DNA of 64,000 nucleotides, from the NCBI RefSeq assembly GCF_024124665.1, contig NZ_JAMXSB010000005.1, forward strand, positions 229,672 to 293,671. Reading direction: 5' to 3'. The notes below the pieces were generated by a model. It worked only from the letters and a program-made list of their open reading frames with translations. It had not been told where the DNA came from and ran no database searches. Below are positions 37,750-47,474 of this stretch, piece by piece; position 1 is the first letter of the stretch, and the number at the start of each line of letters is the position of its first letter. The DNA is from Pleionea sp. CnH1-48 (GTDB taxonomy: Bacteria > Pseudomonadota > Gammaproteobacteria > Enterobacterales > Kangiellaceae). The translations under genes and the position numbers were made by a program.

Positions 37750-38318
37750 GCCTTTAACTCTCCTAACTGAGTTCTCAACTTTTGCATTGCATATCTCAGT
37801 CTGCTTTTTACTGTCTCACGACTGCTTTCAGTAATTTGAGCAATATCGGCCAATGAAAGATGGCCCTCTTGTTGCATCAAAAATACTTCTCTTTGCTCAA
37901 ATGGCAATGCAGCAACCGCGTTTTTAATTTGTTTTCCAATATCGTCTTTACCACTCATAGCAACATTGGCTATGGGAGCTTCTGCCTGGTCAATAAGCTC
38001 TTGGTGATCCCCATCCGCTTTTTGTTTATGTTGAGCTGATGATAGGTGACGGTAATAATCCACCAGTCGATTATGAGCAATACGATATAGATAGGTCGTA
38101 AACTTCGCATTAACCTCATAGTGCTCACGGGCATTAACCAGCTTTAGCCAAACATCCTGATAAAGTTCTTCTGCAATATCATTACTGTGACACTGACGTA
38201 AAAAATAACGATACAGACCACCTTTATGGCGGCGGTAAAGTTGATCAAAAGCCGCAGCGACTCCCTGACGATACTGTTCCATTAATTCTTCATCAGATAC
38301 TTCTCTTTGATTACTCAT
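37746..38318 (-). CDS. ECF-type RNA polymerase sigma factor
   Basis: Started at ATG 38318 (MSNQREVSDEELMEQYRQG), 190 residues; an in-frame ATG at 38396 would add 26 non-homologous residues. Region 2 is DIAEELYQDVWLKLVNAREHY with TYLYRIAHNRLVDYYR, the core-binding and -10 recognition part. Region 4 is LPFEQREVFLMQQEGHLSLADIAQITESS with ETVKSRLRYAMQKLR. It is distinct from the sigma factor at 20717. The upstream region holds a 127 bp palindromic repeat. Confidence 0.92.
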   Translation of the reverse strand: MSNQREVSDEELMEQYRQGVAAAFDQLYRRHKGGLYRYFLRQCHSNDIAEELYQDVWLKLVNAREHYEVNAKFTTYLYRIAHNRLVDYYRHLSSAQHKQKADGDHQELIDQAEAPIANVAMSGKDDIGKQIKNAVAALPFEQREVFLMQQEGHLSLADIAQITESSRETVKSRLRYAMQKLRTQLGELKA

Positions 38319-38437
38319 AACTACTTCTTGCCGTGCCAACGGCTTTGAGCACACCCTATTTTCTAATTCTGAATGACATATTATAGAACTCATCACTAAC
38401 CGCCGTCTTCTTTATCTAACACCTACTTTTTATTATC

Positions 38438-38564
38438 TATACCCAAAGTATTTCAAGGTGCAGGTAGGCGGCCAGCAAACGAATCCCCTGAGCTTAGATA
38501 CACTAAGTGATTGGGATGAGTGCGCACAGCCAACACCGCTGCATCTTGAAAGGCGACGGGTATA
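38438..38564 (+). repeat. Palindromic intergenic repeat, full copy B (127 bp)
   Basis: Same ends and internal arms as the copy at 22225, with a few substitutions (for example TGCATCTTGAAA in the right arm). It lies in the divergent region between the ECF sigma gene and the thioesterase gene. A spurious ORF runs across it. Confidence 0.9.
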
Positions 38565-38760
38565 TATTACTCACCGGAACAGCAGCAACATATTAGCTCA
38601 TCTGGATGATAGTCAACTTGCGTCTTCCATCTATTTGAGCTTCTTCTACCCTCCATAAAAGCACGCGATATATGCACTACTACCTTCTTCTTAACAGTGC
38701 ATTACGCTAAGATCGCTTTCGATATTATTAACGAGCCATCAATATAAAAGGGGTCAGCAA

Positions 38761-39204
38761 ATGGATAGTCAGGCTTGGACCGAAAGACTGCATCAAGAAA
38801 TTCCAATAACGAAGGCTATAGGAATCAACGTCGCTGAGCTTTCTGCACAAAATATAAAAGTCAGCGCGCCTCTAGCCAACAATATCAATGTTCATCAAAC
38901 TGCTTTTGCTGGCAGTATCTATACTGTTGGCATTGTCGCTGGCTGGACTTTACTCTCTTCTTACCTTAGAGCCATCAATATCAATGCTACGGTTGTAGCA
39001 AGCAAAGCCGATATACAATACAAAAGACCGATTGCAGGCGATATAGTTGCGACTTGTGAGTTTGCTGAGAAAGCACCAGAAACTATCTGGCTTCCTCTTT
39101 TTACTCAAAAAAAACCAGCCAGACATCCTTTAAGTATCCAGTTTTACAACAACGAGACTTTATTAGCTCATTTACATGCTACTTTTTATATAAAGCCTCA
39201 GTAA
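38761..39204 (+). CDS. Putative thioesterase (YiiD C-terminal domain family)
   Basis: The 147-residue protein is a single hotdog-type domain like the C-terminal half of E. coli YiiD. Features are HQTAFAGSIYTVGIVAGWTLLSSYLR (the long helix) and ATVVASKADIQYKRPIAGDIVATCEF. Such domains hydrolyse acyl-CoA thioesters; the substrate is unknown. AGGGG precedes the ATG. The DUF3530-like gene begins ten bases downstream. Confidence 0.82.
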   Translation: MDSQAWTERLHQEIPITKAIGINVAELSAQNIKVSAPLANNINVHQTAFAGSIYTVGIVAGWTLLSSYLRAININATVVASKADIQYKRPIAGDIVATCEFAEKAPETIWLPLFTQKKPARHPLSIQFYNNETLLAHLHATFYIKPQ

Positions 39205-39214
39205 TTCATCGTCT

Positions 39215-40324
39215 ATGGATAAACTAAAACGACACCTATTATTATCTAGCACCCTCTTTTTGAGTGTGGCGCTTACTGCACAAGAAGCGCCTAAAGAATC
39301 TAAAAAAGATGAAGCCAAAGAACAGGAAAGCAAAGTAAATGCCGAAAAAGAGAATTCCGAGCAACAAAATGCTCCCCGTAAGGCAGTAATACCTGAAGAG
39401 CCAAGAATAAATGTTATTGAAAGAGATGCTTCTTATTACTCTTCTAATAAAGTGCTCTGGATAGATGAAAACGAAAAGCCATTTTTCATTGTTAAAACAG
39501 AAAATACTCATAGCGAAGCTTACGGCAAACTACTTATTATCCCAGATATCAATGAAAAACCGATGCTATCTAACTTTTCTCTACTCATAGACAACTCACT
39601 GTCAGTAAAAGGTTGGGATATTTATCATTTATACTTACCCGAAATAAGAAACTATCTTTTGCCTTCTGCGGTAAAGAAAAAGTCTGCTCAAGAGAACTCG
39701 CAACCAGAAAAAGCCAACGAATCAGCCTCCACTTCTCCAAATGATGGTGAAAAAGAGCAAAATTCAGAGTCACCATCCAATTCACCAGAAGAAAAACAGC
39801 CGGAACCGACAAAAGAAGCAGAGTCATCAACCGAAATAGACCCATCAACGAAAGTAGAGTCATCAACAACAGAAACGACTCCATCAACAACGCCAGCGAT
39901 ACCAGACTTAACGGCTAAACGAGAAGAAACTTATAGCCGCTTTTTTTCTACGACCATTAACTATCTAAATAACCTCGATAACACAGCACTCTTTATATTA
40001 GTAAAAGGCAAAAATAGCGAATTAATACTCAAAGCCCTTAAAAAGTATGAAAACAGCAGCCAGGGCATCGTATTTTTTTGGCCAAACATATCATCTTTGG
40101 ATAAAGAACAAGAGAAAGAGCTAGCCAACGCAATAAAACCTCACTTTCTTATTATGCCTTTACCCACATCAGAACATTTAGAAAGATGGCGCAATATTGA
40201 AAAGCGGCGCGAAAAAGCCAATCGTAGAATTCGAACCTTAGCAAAAGAAACCCATACCGATTCAGAGCTAAACTTCTTAATCAATCAACTTCATGGATGG
40301 TTAAAAACAAGATCTAAGGAATAA
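39215..40324 (+). CDS. Exported DUF3530-like protein with low-complexity linker
   Basis: The 369-residue protein has an N-terminal signal peptide (about 1-22), then a charged Lys/Glu stretch. An alpha/beta-hydrolase-like fold then begins (GKLLIIPDINEKPMLSNF, GWDIYHLYLPE). A Ser/Thr/Pro/Glu-rich low-complexity insert of about 80 residues splits it (about 155-235). The rest resumes with SRFFSTTINYLNNLDNTALFILVKG. No clear GxSxG nucleophile is seen. I assign DUF3530 by overall resemblance only. It forms a likely operon with the thioesterase. Confidence 0.6.
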   Translation: MDKLKRHLLLSSTLFLSVALTAQEAPKESKKDEAKEQESKVNAEKENSEQQNAPRKAVIPEEPRINVIERDASYYSSNKVLWIDENEKPFFIVKTENTHSEAYGKLLIIPDINEKPMLSNFSLLIDNSLSVKGWDIYHLYLPEIRNYLLPSAVKKKSAQENSQPEKANESASTSPNDGEKEQNSESPSNSPEEKQPEPTKEAESSTEIDPSTKVESSTTETTPSTTPAIPDLTAKREETYSRFFSTTINYLNNLDNTALFILVKGKNSELILKALKKYENSSQGIVFFWPNISSLDKEQEKELANAIKPHFLIMPLPTSEHLERWRNIEKRREKANRRIRTLAKETHTDSELNFLINQLHGWLKTRSKE

Positions 40325-40510
40325 TTATTATGGAAAATGGGATTGCTAAGGATGTATTTTCACTGATTTTATTTTTACTACCGTAGGGCGCGCTTTTAGT
40401 TTTTTAACGCATTTTTTTTGTTTGCCTCAATAAAATTAAAGCTTTTAATCCTCGAAATAAAAAAAAATAGCATTTTTTTGAATTTTTTGAGGTTATTTTG
40501 TTGATTTTTT

Positions 40511-40537
40511 TTGAAATTAAAGTACGTAGGCTATAAA
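40511..40537 (+). promoter_or_regulatory. Candidate promoter for the histone-like gene
   Basis: TTGAAA (40511-40516) and TATAAA (40532-40537) with a 15-base spacer, or TTTGAA with 16. The 250 bases upstream are extremely AT-rich with many A and T tracts, suggesting bent DNA. Confidence 0.45.
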
Positions 40538-40578
40538 CTTTGTGTTGAGCTCGTTCACTCATTTACTGGAGGAAAAAA

Positions 40579-41193
40579 ATGGCTAAAGGTGCTCTAAAGA
40601 AAAAGACAGGCAGCAGCGCTGCAAAAACTCAAGCAAAAAAGGCAACAGCCAAGAAAGCAACTCGTAAAAAAGCGACTCGCAAAAAAGCAGCTTCTAAAGC
40701 AAAGGCAAAACCAGTAGTAGCTACTGGTTCAACTGCAAAAGCTTTAGCAACTGCTGAAAAAGCACAAGCGAAAGCCAATGCAGCAGCTGACAAAGCTGAA
40801 GGCAAAATGAAGCTTTTGGCCAAGAAAGCCGCTGATGCAGATAAAGCGCTCAAAGCGAAACGCGATGCTGCAAAGAAGCGTAAAACAGCTGCAGCAAAAA
40901 AAGCAGTAGCAAAAGCGACTGAAGCCAAGAAAAAAGCGGCTGCAGCAGTGAAAGCTCATCGAGCACTAGTAAAATCTACGAAAGAAGATGCTCGTGGCGC
41001 AACAGCTAAAGTAAAAGCGATTCAGAATGTTGCCGCTAAGGTATCTAAAGCTCAAGCTAAAGCAGCTGCTGCGGTTGAGAAATTCAAAGCTAAGCAAGAT
41101 GCTCAACTATCAAAGCTTGAAGCTAAATTAGTAAAAGCGGCTGAGAAGCCCAAGAAGCGCAAAGCTCGTCGTAAGAAGAAAGCTGCGGCTTAA
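40579..41193 (+). CDS. Histone H1-like Lys/Ala-rich DNA-binding protein
   Basis: The 204-residue protein is almost wholly Lys, Ala, Thr and Arg. The N terminus has repeats of the AKKAT/RKKA type (KKATAKKATRKKATRKKA), and the middle has long helical Ala/Lys heptads (about 60-180). The C terminus is basic (KPKKRKARRKKKAAA). This is the composition of bacterial H1-like proteins that compact DNA. GGAGG lies upstream of the ATG and a strong terminator downstream, indicating a well-expressed single gene. Confidence 0.85.
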   Translation: MAKGALKKKTGSSAAKTQAKKATAKKATRKKATRKKAASKAKAKPVVATGSTAKALATAEKAQAKANAAADKAEGKMKLLAKKAADADKALKAKRDAAKKRKTAAAKKAVAKATEAKKKAAAAVKAHRALVKSTKEDARGATAKVKAIQNVAAKVSKAQAKAAAAVEKFKAKQDAQLSKLEAKLVKAAEKPKKRKARRKKKAAA

Positions 41194-41207
41194 TCTTTAT
41201 AGCGATT

Positions 41208-41236
41208 AAAAAAGGGAGTTTTCACTCCCTTTTTTA
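41208..41236 (+). terminator. Terminator after the histone-like gene
   Basis: AAAAAAGGGAGT and ACTCCCTTTTTT pair around TTTC, with a T-run. Confidence 0.88.
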
Positions 41237-41315
41237 ATGCCTGTCATATTAACTCTAGCATGGTGCTCTATAGTCCCTTAGTGAGAATTCATTGCAACGA
41301 CTTACGATGGCCAAC

Positions 41316-41432
41316 ACTTCAAAATACTCAAAATTGCAGATACGCAGCAAACAAACTCCTGGGACTAAGCTTATTAAGAGATAGATATAAGCGAGAGCAA
41401 CCAAAACCCCTGCACTTTAAAAAGCAGCGGCG
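41316..41432 (+). repeat. Decayed long copy of the palindromic repeat (copy G)
   Basis: CAAAATACTCAAAATTGCAG matches the left arm at 16 of 20 bases. GCAACCAAAACCCCTGCACTTTAAAAAG, split here only for description, matches the right arm region at about 22 of 28. The centre is diverged. It lies in the otherwise empty gap after the histone-like gene. Confidence 0.5.
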
Positions 41433-41481
41433 AAATATCCTCATAAAAGGCTAGTATAAACTGCCAAACAAGTATCGATGA

Positions 41482-42231
41482 CTACTCTCTGCCTGAGCAG
41501 GGCTTCTTAAAACGAGCAAATTCTTCCAAATCCCAGTATCGACTGGCAAACAACAAACTAAATCCGCGGCGCTGGCTGGCAGGTAATTTGGCATCCTTTT
41601 GCAATAATAAATGAATCTCTTCTTCCAGCTTCGCCAACTTTTGCTGCATTTGATGATAGGTACTACTTGATAGTAAGCCAGAGACGAGCCTCATAGTATC
41701 TTCTTCTTGGTTAAAAGGAGCGTTAAGGAACTCATCTTTAACTCTCTTAAGAACAAAAGTCTCTATTGGCCCGCCTTCGATCCATCGGAAATCAGGCGCA
41801 GTTCGCAATCGAATGGCATTACGAGGCAATAACTCGATAATTTTCATTCGGTCCAGCTGCGCAAGGAGCTGGATGAGCTCATGTTCCGAAAACGTATAAT
41901 TATCTAAAATCTCATCGAAGGTCCATCGGTTGAGTACCAAATAAGTAATCAACAAACAGCGAATATCAGAGACAATCTGCTGCTCTTGCTCCAACGACAA
42001 CTCACCCACTTTTTCGCGCGAGCGTTCCGCCTCAGTAACCAGCTCATAAAAAGTTACGCCGACAAGATTACATATTTGCTCCAATCGCTCGAGGGTAAAA
42101 TGCTGTTGGGCGAACAGGCGTTTAACACTGGCTTCACTTAATGACAGCTGCTGAGCCACATCTTGATAGGTGAGCTCATTTTGACGCAGTAACAGTTTTA
42201 GTTGACGTACAAGTTTAGGAATATCGCTCAT
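41482..42231 (-). CDS. XRE family transcriptional regulator
   Basis: The 249-residue protein has an N-terminal Cro/C1-type helix-turn-helix (about 5-65; YQDVAQQLSLSEASVKRLFAQ) and an effector-like C-terminal part of about 180 residues with no family I recognise. A second winged-helix-like segment may lie around residues 100-150 (RWTFDEILDNYTFSEHELIQLLAQLDRMKIIELL). It is downstream of, and near, the small ParA gene on the same strand (21 bases), so the two may act together. Confidence 0.85.
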   Translation of the reverse strand: MSDIPKLVRQLKLLLRQNELTYQDVAQQLSLSEASVKRLFAQQHFTLERLEQICNLVGVTFYELVTEAERSREKVGELSLEQEQQIVSDIRCLLITYLVLNRWTFDEILDNYTFSEHELIQLLAQLDRMKIIELLPRNAIRLRTAPDFRWIEGGPIETFVLKRVKDEFLNAPFNQEEDTMRLVSGLLSSSTYHQMQQKLAKLEEEIHLLLQKDAKLPASQRRGFSLLFASRYWDLEEFARFKKPCSGRE

Positions 42232-42252
42232 TGCAAAATAAACTTCTCAGAT

Positions 42253-42807
42253 TCAGGCGGCAAGAATGGCTGCATACAGCATATTAATCTCTCTTCTGGC
42301 GTCTTTTGCTCCATATAGTTGGCTTTCAAACACTGAACCTCCTTGAGCAATAGAACGAGAATATATACTGCGATCCTTAATCAATCTGGCTCCGTCAGAA
42401 TGAAGCTTCATAGCCATCATACGTTCGTCATGGCGGCGAACATCAACGGCATTCACACACTTTACCAGGCGCTTGTTATGGACATGACGTAACGCCTTAT
42501 TAACGGCGCGCATATCAATAATACAAGCCCTCATTGGAACCACAACAACATCCCCTTCAATATCAATATCAACACGTGGAGGGAAGTCATAGATCATGAT
42601 ATCAGCATGAGGCATTACATCAGGCACACCTTTAAAGACAGAAAAAGGAAGCTTTTTGTCATTGAAGATATCCGCAGCAGAATGCTGGGGGTCCATATCA
42701 CATAGCACTACTTTTTTTCGGTTATGGTAGGCAGCAGCAGCAACATTAATGGCTAATGTCGTTTTTCCAACGCCACCCTTAGGTGACCAAAATGCTATTT
42801 TTTTCAT
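42253..42807 (-). CDS. Small ParA/MinD-like ATPase
   Basis: A 184-residue SIMIBI-class ATPase, shorter than typical ParA. The deviant Walker A (PKGGVGKTT, residues 10-18) is followed by VVLCDMDPQHSA (Walker A') and IMIYDFPPRVD (Walker B). There is no ParB gene or evident centromere repeat nearby, so it is probably an orphan that positions or regulates something other than plasmid DNA. It is followed by the XRE regulator. Confidence 0.9.
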   Translation of the reverse strand: MKKIAFWSPKGGVGKTTLAINVAAAAYHNRKKVVLCDMDPQHSAADIFNDKKLPFSVFKGVPDVMPHADIMIYDFPPRVDIDIEGDVVVVPMRACIIDMRAVNKALRHVHNKRLVKCVNAVDVRRHDERMMAMKLHSDGARLIKDRSIYSRSIAQGGSVFESQLYGAKDARREINMLYAAILAA

Positions 42808-42925
42808 AGTTTATATGCTCAATACTTAGTATTTTCCAATGAGTCCTAGCTATACCATTCCCTTTTAAACACCATAGTACCGATATAGCCTTGAAGTACA
42901 GAACTGGCTATTTACATATTGCTTA

Positions 42926-43825
42926 TCAAACTTCAAATAATAGCAAATCGGCACTGTTATTCTGGTAGCTGATCCCCAAAGAAATAGAACCTTTTCCCAT
43001 CAAAGGCAAAGCTTCACGACGCAGGTAAATTTCCTGGCTTTCATCAGGTTTGATATAGGTTCCATTCGTACTATGGTCTAATAATACGAACTTGCCACGA
43101 ACAAACTCTATATGGCAATGGTCCCGAGAAATCAGTTCATTATCGATAAGCAAAGTCACATGCTTTTCGCTGCGCCCAATGATAAACGGGGTTTGTTCTG
43201 GGGTGATAATAAAGGATTGGCCTTGATAGATAAGTTTCAGTTGCTCAGAATCAAGATGCTGATTCACTGAGTGAACCGAAATAACCTGAGTTTCGGAAAA
43301 TCCAGCGCTGGGTGTTTTCCAAAAAAGACGATATATAGTAGAGCGATCTCGACTGCCCTTGATAGTAACCTTATCGAATTCTCGCGCATAAGACTTAAGC
43401 TCAGTCGATAAGTGTTGATAAACACTTTCTGTTAAGACAATTTGGGAGCCTTTTGCTATCTGCGTAACAAAGGCAGCATCATTGACGGACTCACCGAATA
43501 AATCATCGGCATCCTTCAAAGTCTTGCCATAACCAATCCCAATGCGAACTGCGATAGTGCTATGACCAGAAAAAGACTCTGAAGCATTTTGAATGGCCAT
43601 CGCCGCGCGACAGGCATCATCACAATGATCAAAACACGCCATCACCTCATCTCCGATGGTCTTTATCACTTTTCCTGAACAAAGCTCTGTTTGCTTTTTC
43701 ATCTCCCAGATAATTTGATCTATTAATCCTTTTGCTTTTACATCGCCTTCTGCTTTATATAGAGCAGAACTGCCTGCAACATCAGCAAATAGAATGGCTC
43801 GTTTTTTGTCTCTCGAAAAAAACAT
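42926..43825 (-). CDS. Class III nucleotide cyclase-like domain fused to an FHA domain
   Basis: The 299-residue protein has an N-terminal cyclase domain (about 8-170). The metal-binding Asp15 lies in FADVAGSS, Asp59 in KTIGDE, and Lys55 is at the base-selecting position. The late motif reads GESVNDAAF: Asn115 is kept, but the catalytic arginine four residues on is Phe119, so activity is doubtful. Residues about 206-290 are a clear FHA domain (FIIGRSEK, SRDHCHIEF, STNGTYI) for phosphothreonine binding. It lies near the ParA/XRE pair on the same strand. Confidence 0.88.
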   Translation of the reverse strand: MFFSRDKKRAILFADVAGSSALYKAEGDVKAKGLIDQIIWEMKKQTELCSGKVIKTIGDEVMACFDHCDDACRAAMAIQNASESFSGHSTIAVRIGIGYGKTLKDADDLFGESVNDAAFVTQIAKGSQIVLTESVYQHLSTELKSYAREFDKVTIKGSRDRSTIYRLFWKTPSAGFSETQVISVHSVNQHLDSEQLKLIYQGQSFIITPEQTPFIIGRSEKHVTLLIDNELISRDHCHIEFVRGKFVLLDHSTNGTYIKPDESQEIYLRREALPLMGKGSISLGISYQNNSADLLLFEV

Positions 43826-44272
43826 GCGTTTGGATTAAGTCTCTTTTAGTTATAAATCAGGAAGAATGCTGATGAATGTAGCAAATTAACAAATAATAAG
43901 CCACCGAAAGACCATCTGGCAGCAGTATTTTGAGAAACACTATTTGTTAATATGGATATCACTCAGGCACATTGAGGTCTCTTCAAAGTCTATTCATTTT
44001 AGCTATAAAAAACAAGAACCCCCTGGTAGTAACAGCCCTATAAATCACATAGTTATTTCACTCTTATAGCCAATAAAAATAAGCCCAAAACAACAGATGA
44101 GCCACATTGTGACAGGCGACTCTTTTTGTACGATTGACTTAATTGAAAAGCTATTGGCTAGCCTTTAAGTAACGAAACAGGCGCTGACAAAACAAATAAG
44201 GAAAACTGTGCAAAAGAAGCCAGCAAACGAGAATTATCTGACAACAAGCCAAAAAGGCCGCCATTTAAAAAC
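43826..44272. other. Non-coding gap upstream of the cyclase gene
   Basis: No credible ORF. It contains an 11 bp inverted repeat, ATTAACAAATA (43885-43895) with TATTTGTTAAT (43941-43951), and TAGCCAATA / TATTGGCTA further on. Nothing here could be assigned. Confidence 0.5.
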
Positions 44273-44302
44273 AAAAAAGCCCCGCAGAGCGAGGCTTTTT
44301 TA
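44273..44302 (-). terminator. Terminator after groEL
   Basis: On the minus strand GCCTCGC pairs with GCGGGGC (one G-U) around TCT, followed by TTTTTT. It is just downstream of the groEL stop. Confidence 0.85.
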
Positions 44303-44330
44303 GAATGCAATGTCGAAAGACAAGCAGCAA

Positions 44331-45995
<1,665 letters not shown>

Positions 45996-46069
45996 CTAAA
46001 TTTGATCTTTTTAAAATTTGACTACAGTGCAGTTATTCAAACTGTCTGATACGAAAAACGCTGCGGAGC

Positions 46070-46357
46070 TTACTCTACAACCGCCATGATGTCGTCTTCG
46101 CGCATTACAAGTAACTCTTCACCTTCGACTTTTACTTCGGTGCCAGAATACTTACCAAACAACACTTTATCACCTACTTTTACGTCCAACGCGCGAACTT
46201 CGCCGTTATCAAGAGGCTTACCATTACCAACGGCGATAACTTCACCGCGGCTAGGCTTTTCTTTGGCATTATCAGGAATCACAATGCCACCTGCAGATGT
46301 TGTCTCATCTTCTAAACGACGAACAATGACACGATCGTGTAAAGGACGAATGCTCAT
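46070..46357 (-). CDS. groES: Co-chaperonin GroES
   Basis: A 95-residue co-chaperonin with the mobile loop ([16 protein letters not shown], about 17-33) that contacts GroEL and the [10 protein letters not shown] roof segment. It is the first gene of groESL. The upstream region holds a CIRCE operator interleaved with a sigma-32-type promoter. Confidence 0.98.
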   Translation of the reverse strand: MSIRPLHDRVIVRRLEDETTSAGGIVIPDNAKEKPSRGEVIAVGNGKPLDNGEVRALDVKVGDKVLFGKYSGTEVKVEGEELLVMREDDIMAVVE

Positions 46358-46424
46358 TGAATTATCTCCAATTAAATTGATTAAGCTAACGGTGCTTTTT
46401 TCATCACCTGTATGAATGCATGCA

Positions 46425-46460
46425 TATATGGGGATAAAATTTTAGCACTCAAGGGCGAGA
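46425..46460 (-). promoter_or_regulatory. Sigma-32 (heat shock) promoter for groESL
   Basis: The minus strand reads TCTCGCCCTTGAG (46460-46448), 14 bases, then CCCCATATA (46433-46425), nearly the full RpoH consensus. It overlaps the CIRCE operator and places the start about 60 bases before the groES ATG. Confidence 0.85.
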
Positions 46461-46467
46461 GTGCTAA
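46442..46467. promoter_or_regulatory. CIRCE operator (HrcA site) for groESL, 8-base spacer
   Basis: TTAGCACTC (46442-46450) and GAGTGCTAA (46459-46467) are perfect CIRCE arms. The spacer has eight bases, where the standard element has nine. The spacer and left arm also contain the -35 element of the sigma-32 promoter. The hrcA gene in this window supplies the likely repressor. Confidence 0.88.
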
Positions 46468-46497
46468 AAAATTATAAAATTTAGTCAAAATTGAGGA

Positions 46498-46974
46498 TTA
46501 TTCGTCCTTTTGATAGTCACCTTCGATGGTTCGACCACCGCCAAAGGACTGAGGGCTATGAGAGCTATGAGAGCTATGAGAGCCAGGTTCGACGGGTCTA
46601 CTGTGACCAGCAACCACTTGGCCAACTACCTTTTGGCCAATACTGGCTACCAATAGCTTACGCGTCACAGGTATTAAGCAAAGAAATCCTAGAGCATCGG
46701 TTAACAACCCAGGCGTGATCATCATGACACCAGCCATCAGGATGAGTAAGCCTTCTGTTAACTCAGTACTGGGCATTTCGCCAGCATTGAGCTTAGATTG
46801 CAATCGGTGCCAGGTTTGTAAGCCCTGACTTCTAAACAACTGAACGCCAATAAAAGCCGTGAGTAAAATCAGGCCTACAGTCCCCCAAAACCCTATCATC
46901 TCTCCCACTTTTAATAAGATCATAAGTTCGGTAAATGGAATCACGATCCATAACCAGGCAAACTTAAAGGGCAT
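46498..46974 (-). CDS. fxsA: FxsA family membrane protein
   Basis: The 158-residue protein has about three to four membrane helices and the FxsA pattern: IPFTELMILLKVGEMIGFWGT, GVQLFRSQGLQTW, LILMAGVMMITPGLLTD and LGFLCLIPVTR. FxsA overproduction in E. coli relieves F-plasmid exclusion of phage T7; its normal role is unclear. It lies next to groESL, as often seen. The C-terminal tail includes a tandem Ser-His-Ser repeat encoded by a 9 bp DNA repeat. Confidence 0.92.
   Translation of the reverse strand: MPFKFAWLWIVIPFTELMILLKVGEMIGFWGTVGLILLTAFIGVQLFRSQGLQTWHRLQSKLNAGEMPSTELTEGLLILMAGVMMITPGLLTDALGFLCLIPVTRKLLVASIGQKVVGQVVAGHSRPVEPGSHSSHSSHSPQSFGGGRTIEGDYQKDE
46556..46583. repeat. 9 bp tandem repeat in the 3' part of fxsA
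   Basis: CTATGAGAG occurs three times in a row, encoding SHS repeats in the cytosolic tail. A change in copy number would keep the frame. Confidence 0.7.
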
Positions 46975-47474
46975 TATCGAGCTCCTTCATCACAGGGTCT
47001 TGCAAACAGGCAAGGTATACGAACGTCACCAAGCCTTCATTATCATTCATATCGTATGTCATTTATCGCTCTTACCGCCAAAGGGGAATAGAAAAATTTA
47101 TATCCGCAATCAGGTAGGAAGTTTTTGAATTAAAAACAGTTTTTAACAGTTTCTGTGATCGGTTTCAGCAAAAATAACTGGTAACGAAAGCACAGAAACA
47201 CTAACCTGTATAACAGCTGCAGAAATTAATTCTGGCTAATGAACTGCAATATATCAGTTATCTCTGAGATATGGTCAGTTCTGGAAATATCAATAGCGCT
47301 TTAGATTAGGAAGATTTTCCTACTGGGCTTTGGCTCCCAATTGACACCCAGTGCCAAAAGCAGGAGCAGCTCTGCAAGTTTCACAAGCTTTAAGACTAAA
47401 ACTTGGGAATATCTGAACTCACCTGATCAGGCCAGGTAATGACAATAAATACAAACTGTATGGATTTGCCCTGA
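46975..47474. other. 500 base non-coding gap between fxsA and the response regulator
   Basis: No ORF is convincing on either strand. A CCTGATCAGG palindrome lies near 47422-47431, not far upstream of the response-regulator start. No promoter could be placed with confidence. Confidence 0.5.

Noticed and set aside
38458..38658. 66 residue plus-strand ORF
   Set aside because: Its N-terminal part is simply the translation of palindromic repeat copy B; a similar peptide arises from the other copies.
41260..41454. 64 residue plus-strand ORF after the histone-like gene
   Set aside because: Spans the decayed repeat copy G and lacks coding features.
42253..42807. ParA-like gene as a sign of an integrated plasmid
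   Set aside because: No ParB, replication or transfer genes and no parS-like repeats are seen nearby; flanking genes are chromosomal.
43885..43951. 11 bp inverted repeat as a small RNA or insertion end
   Set aside because: AT-rich arms far apart, no terminator and no direct repeats flanking it.
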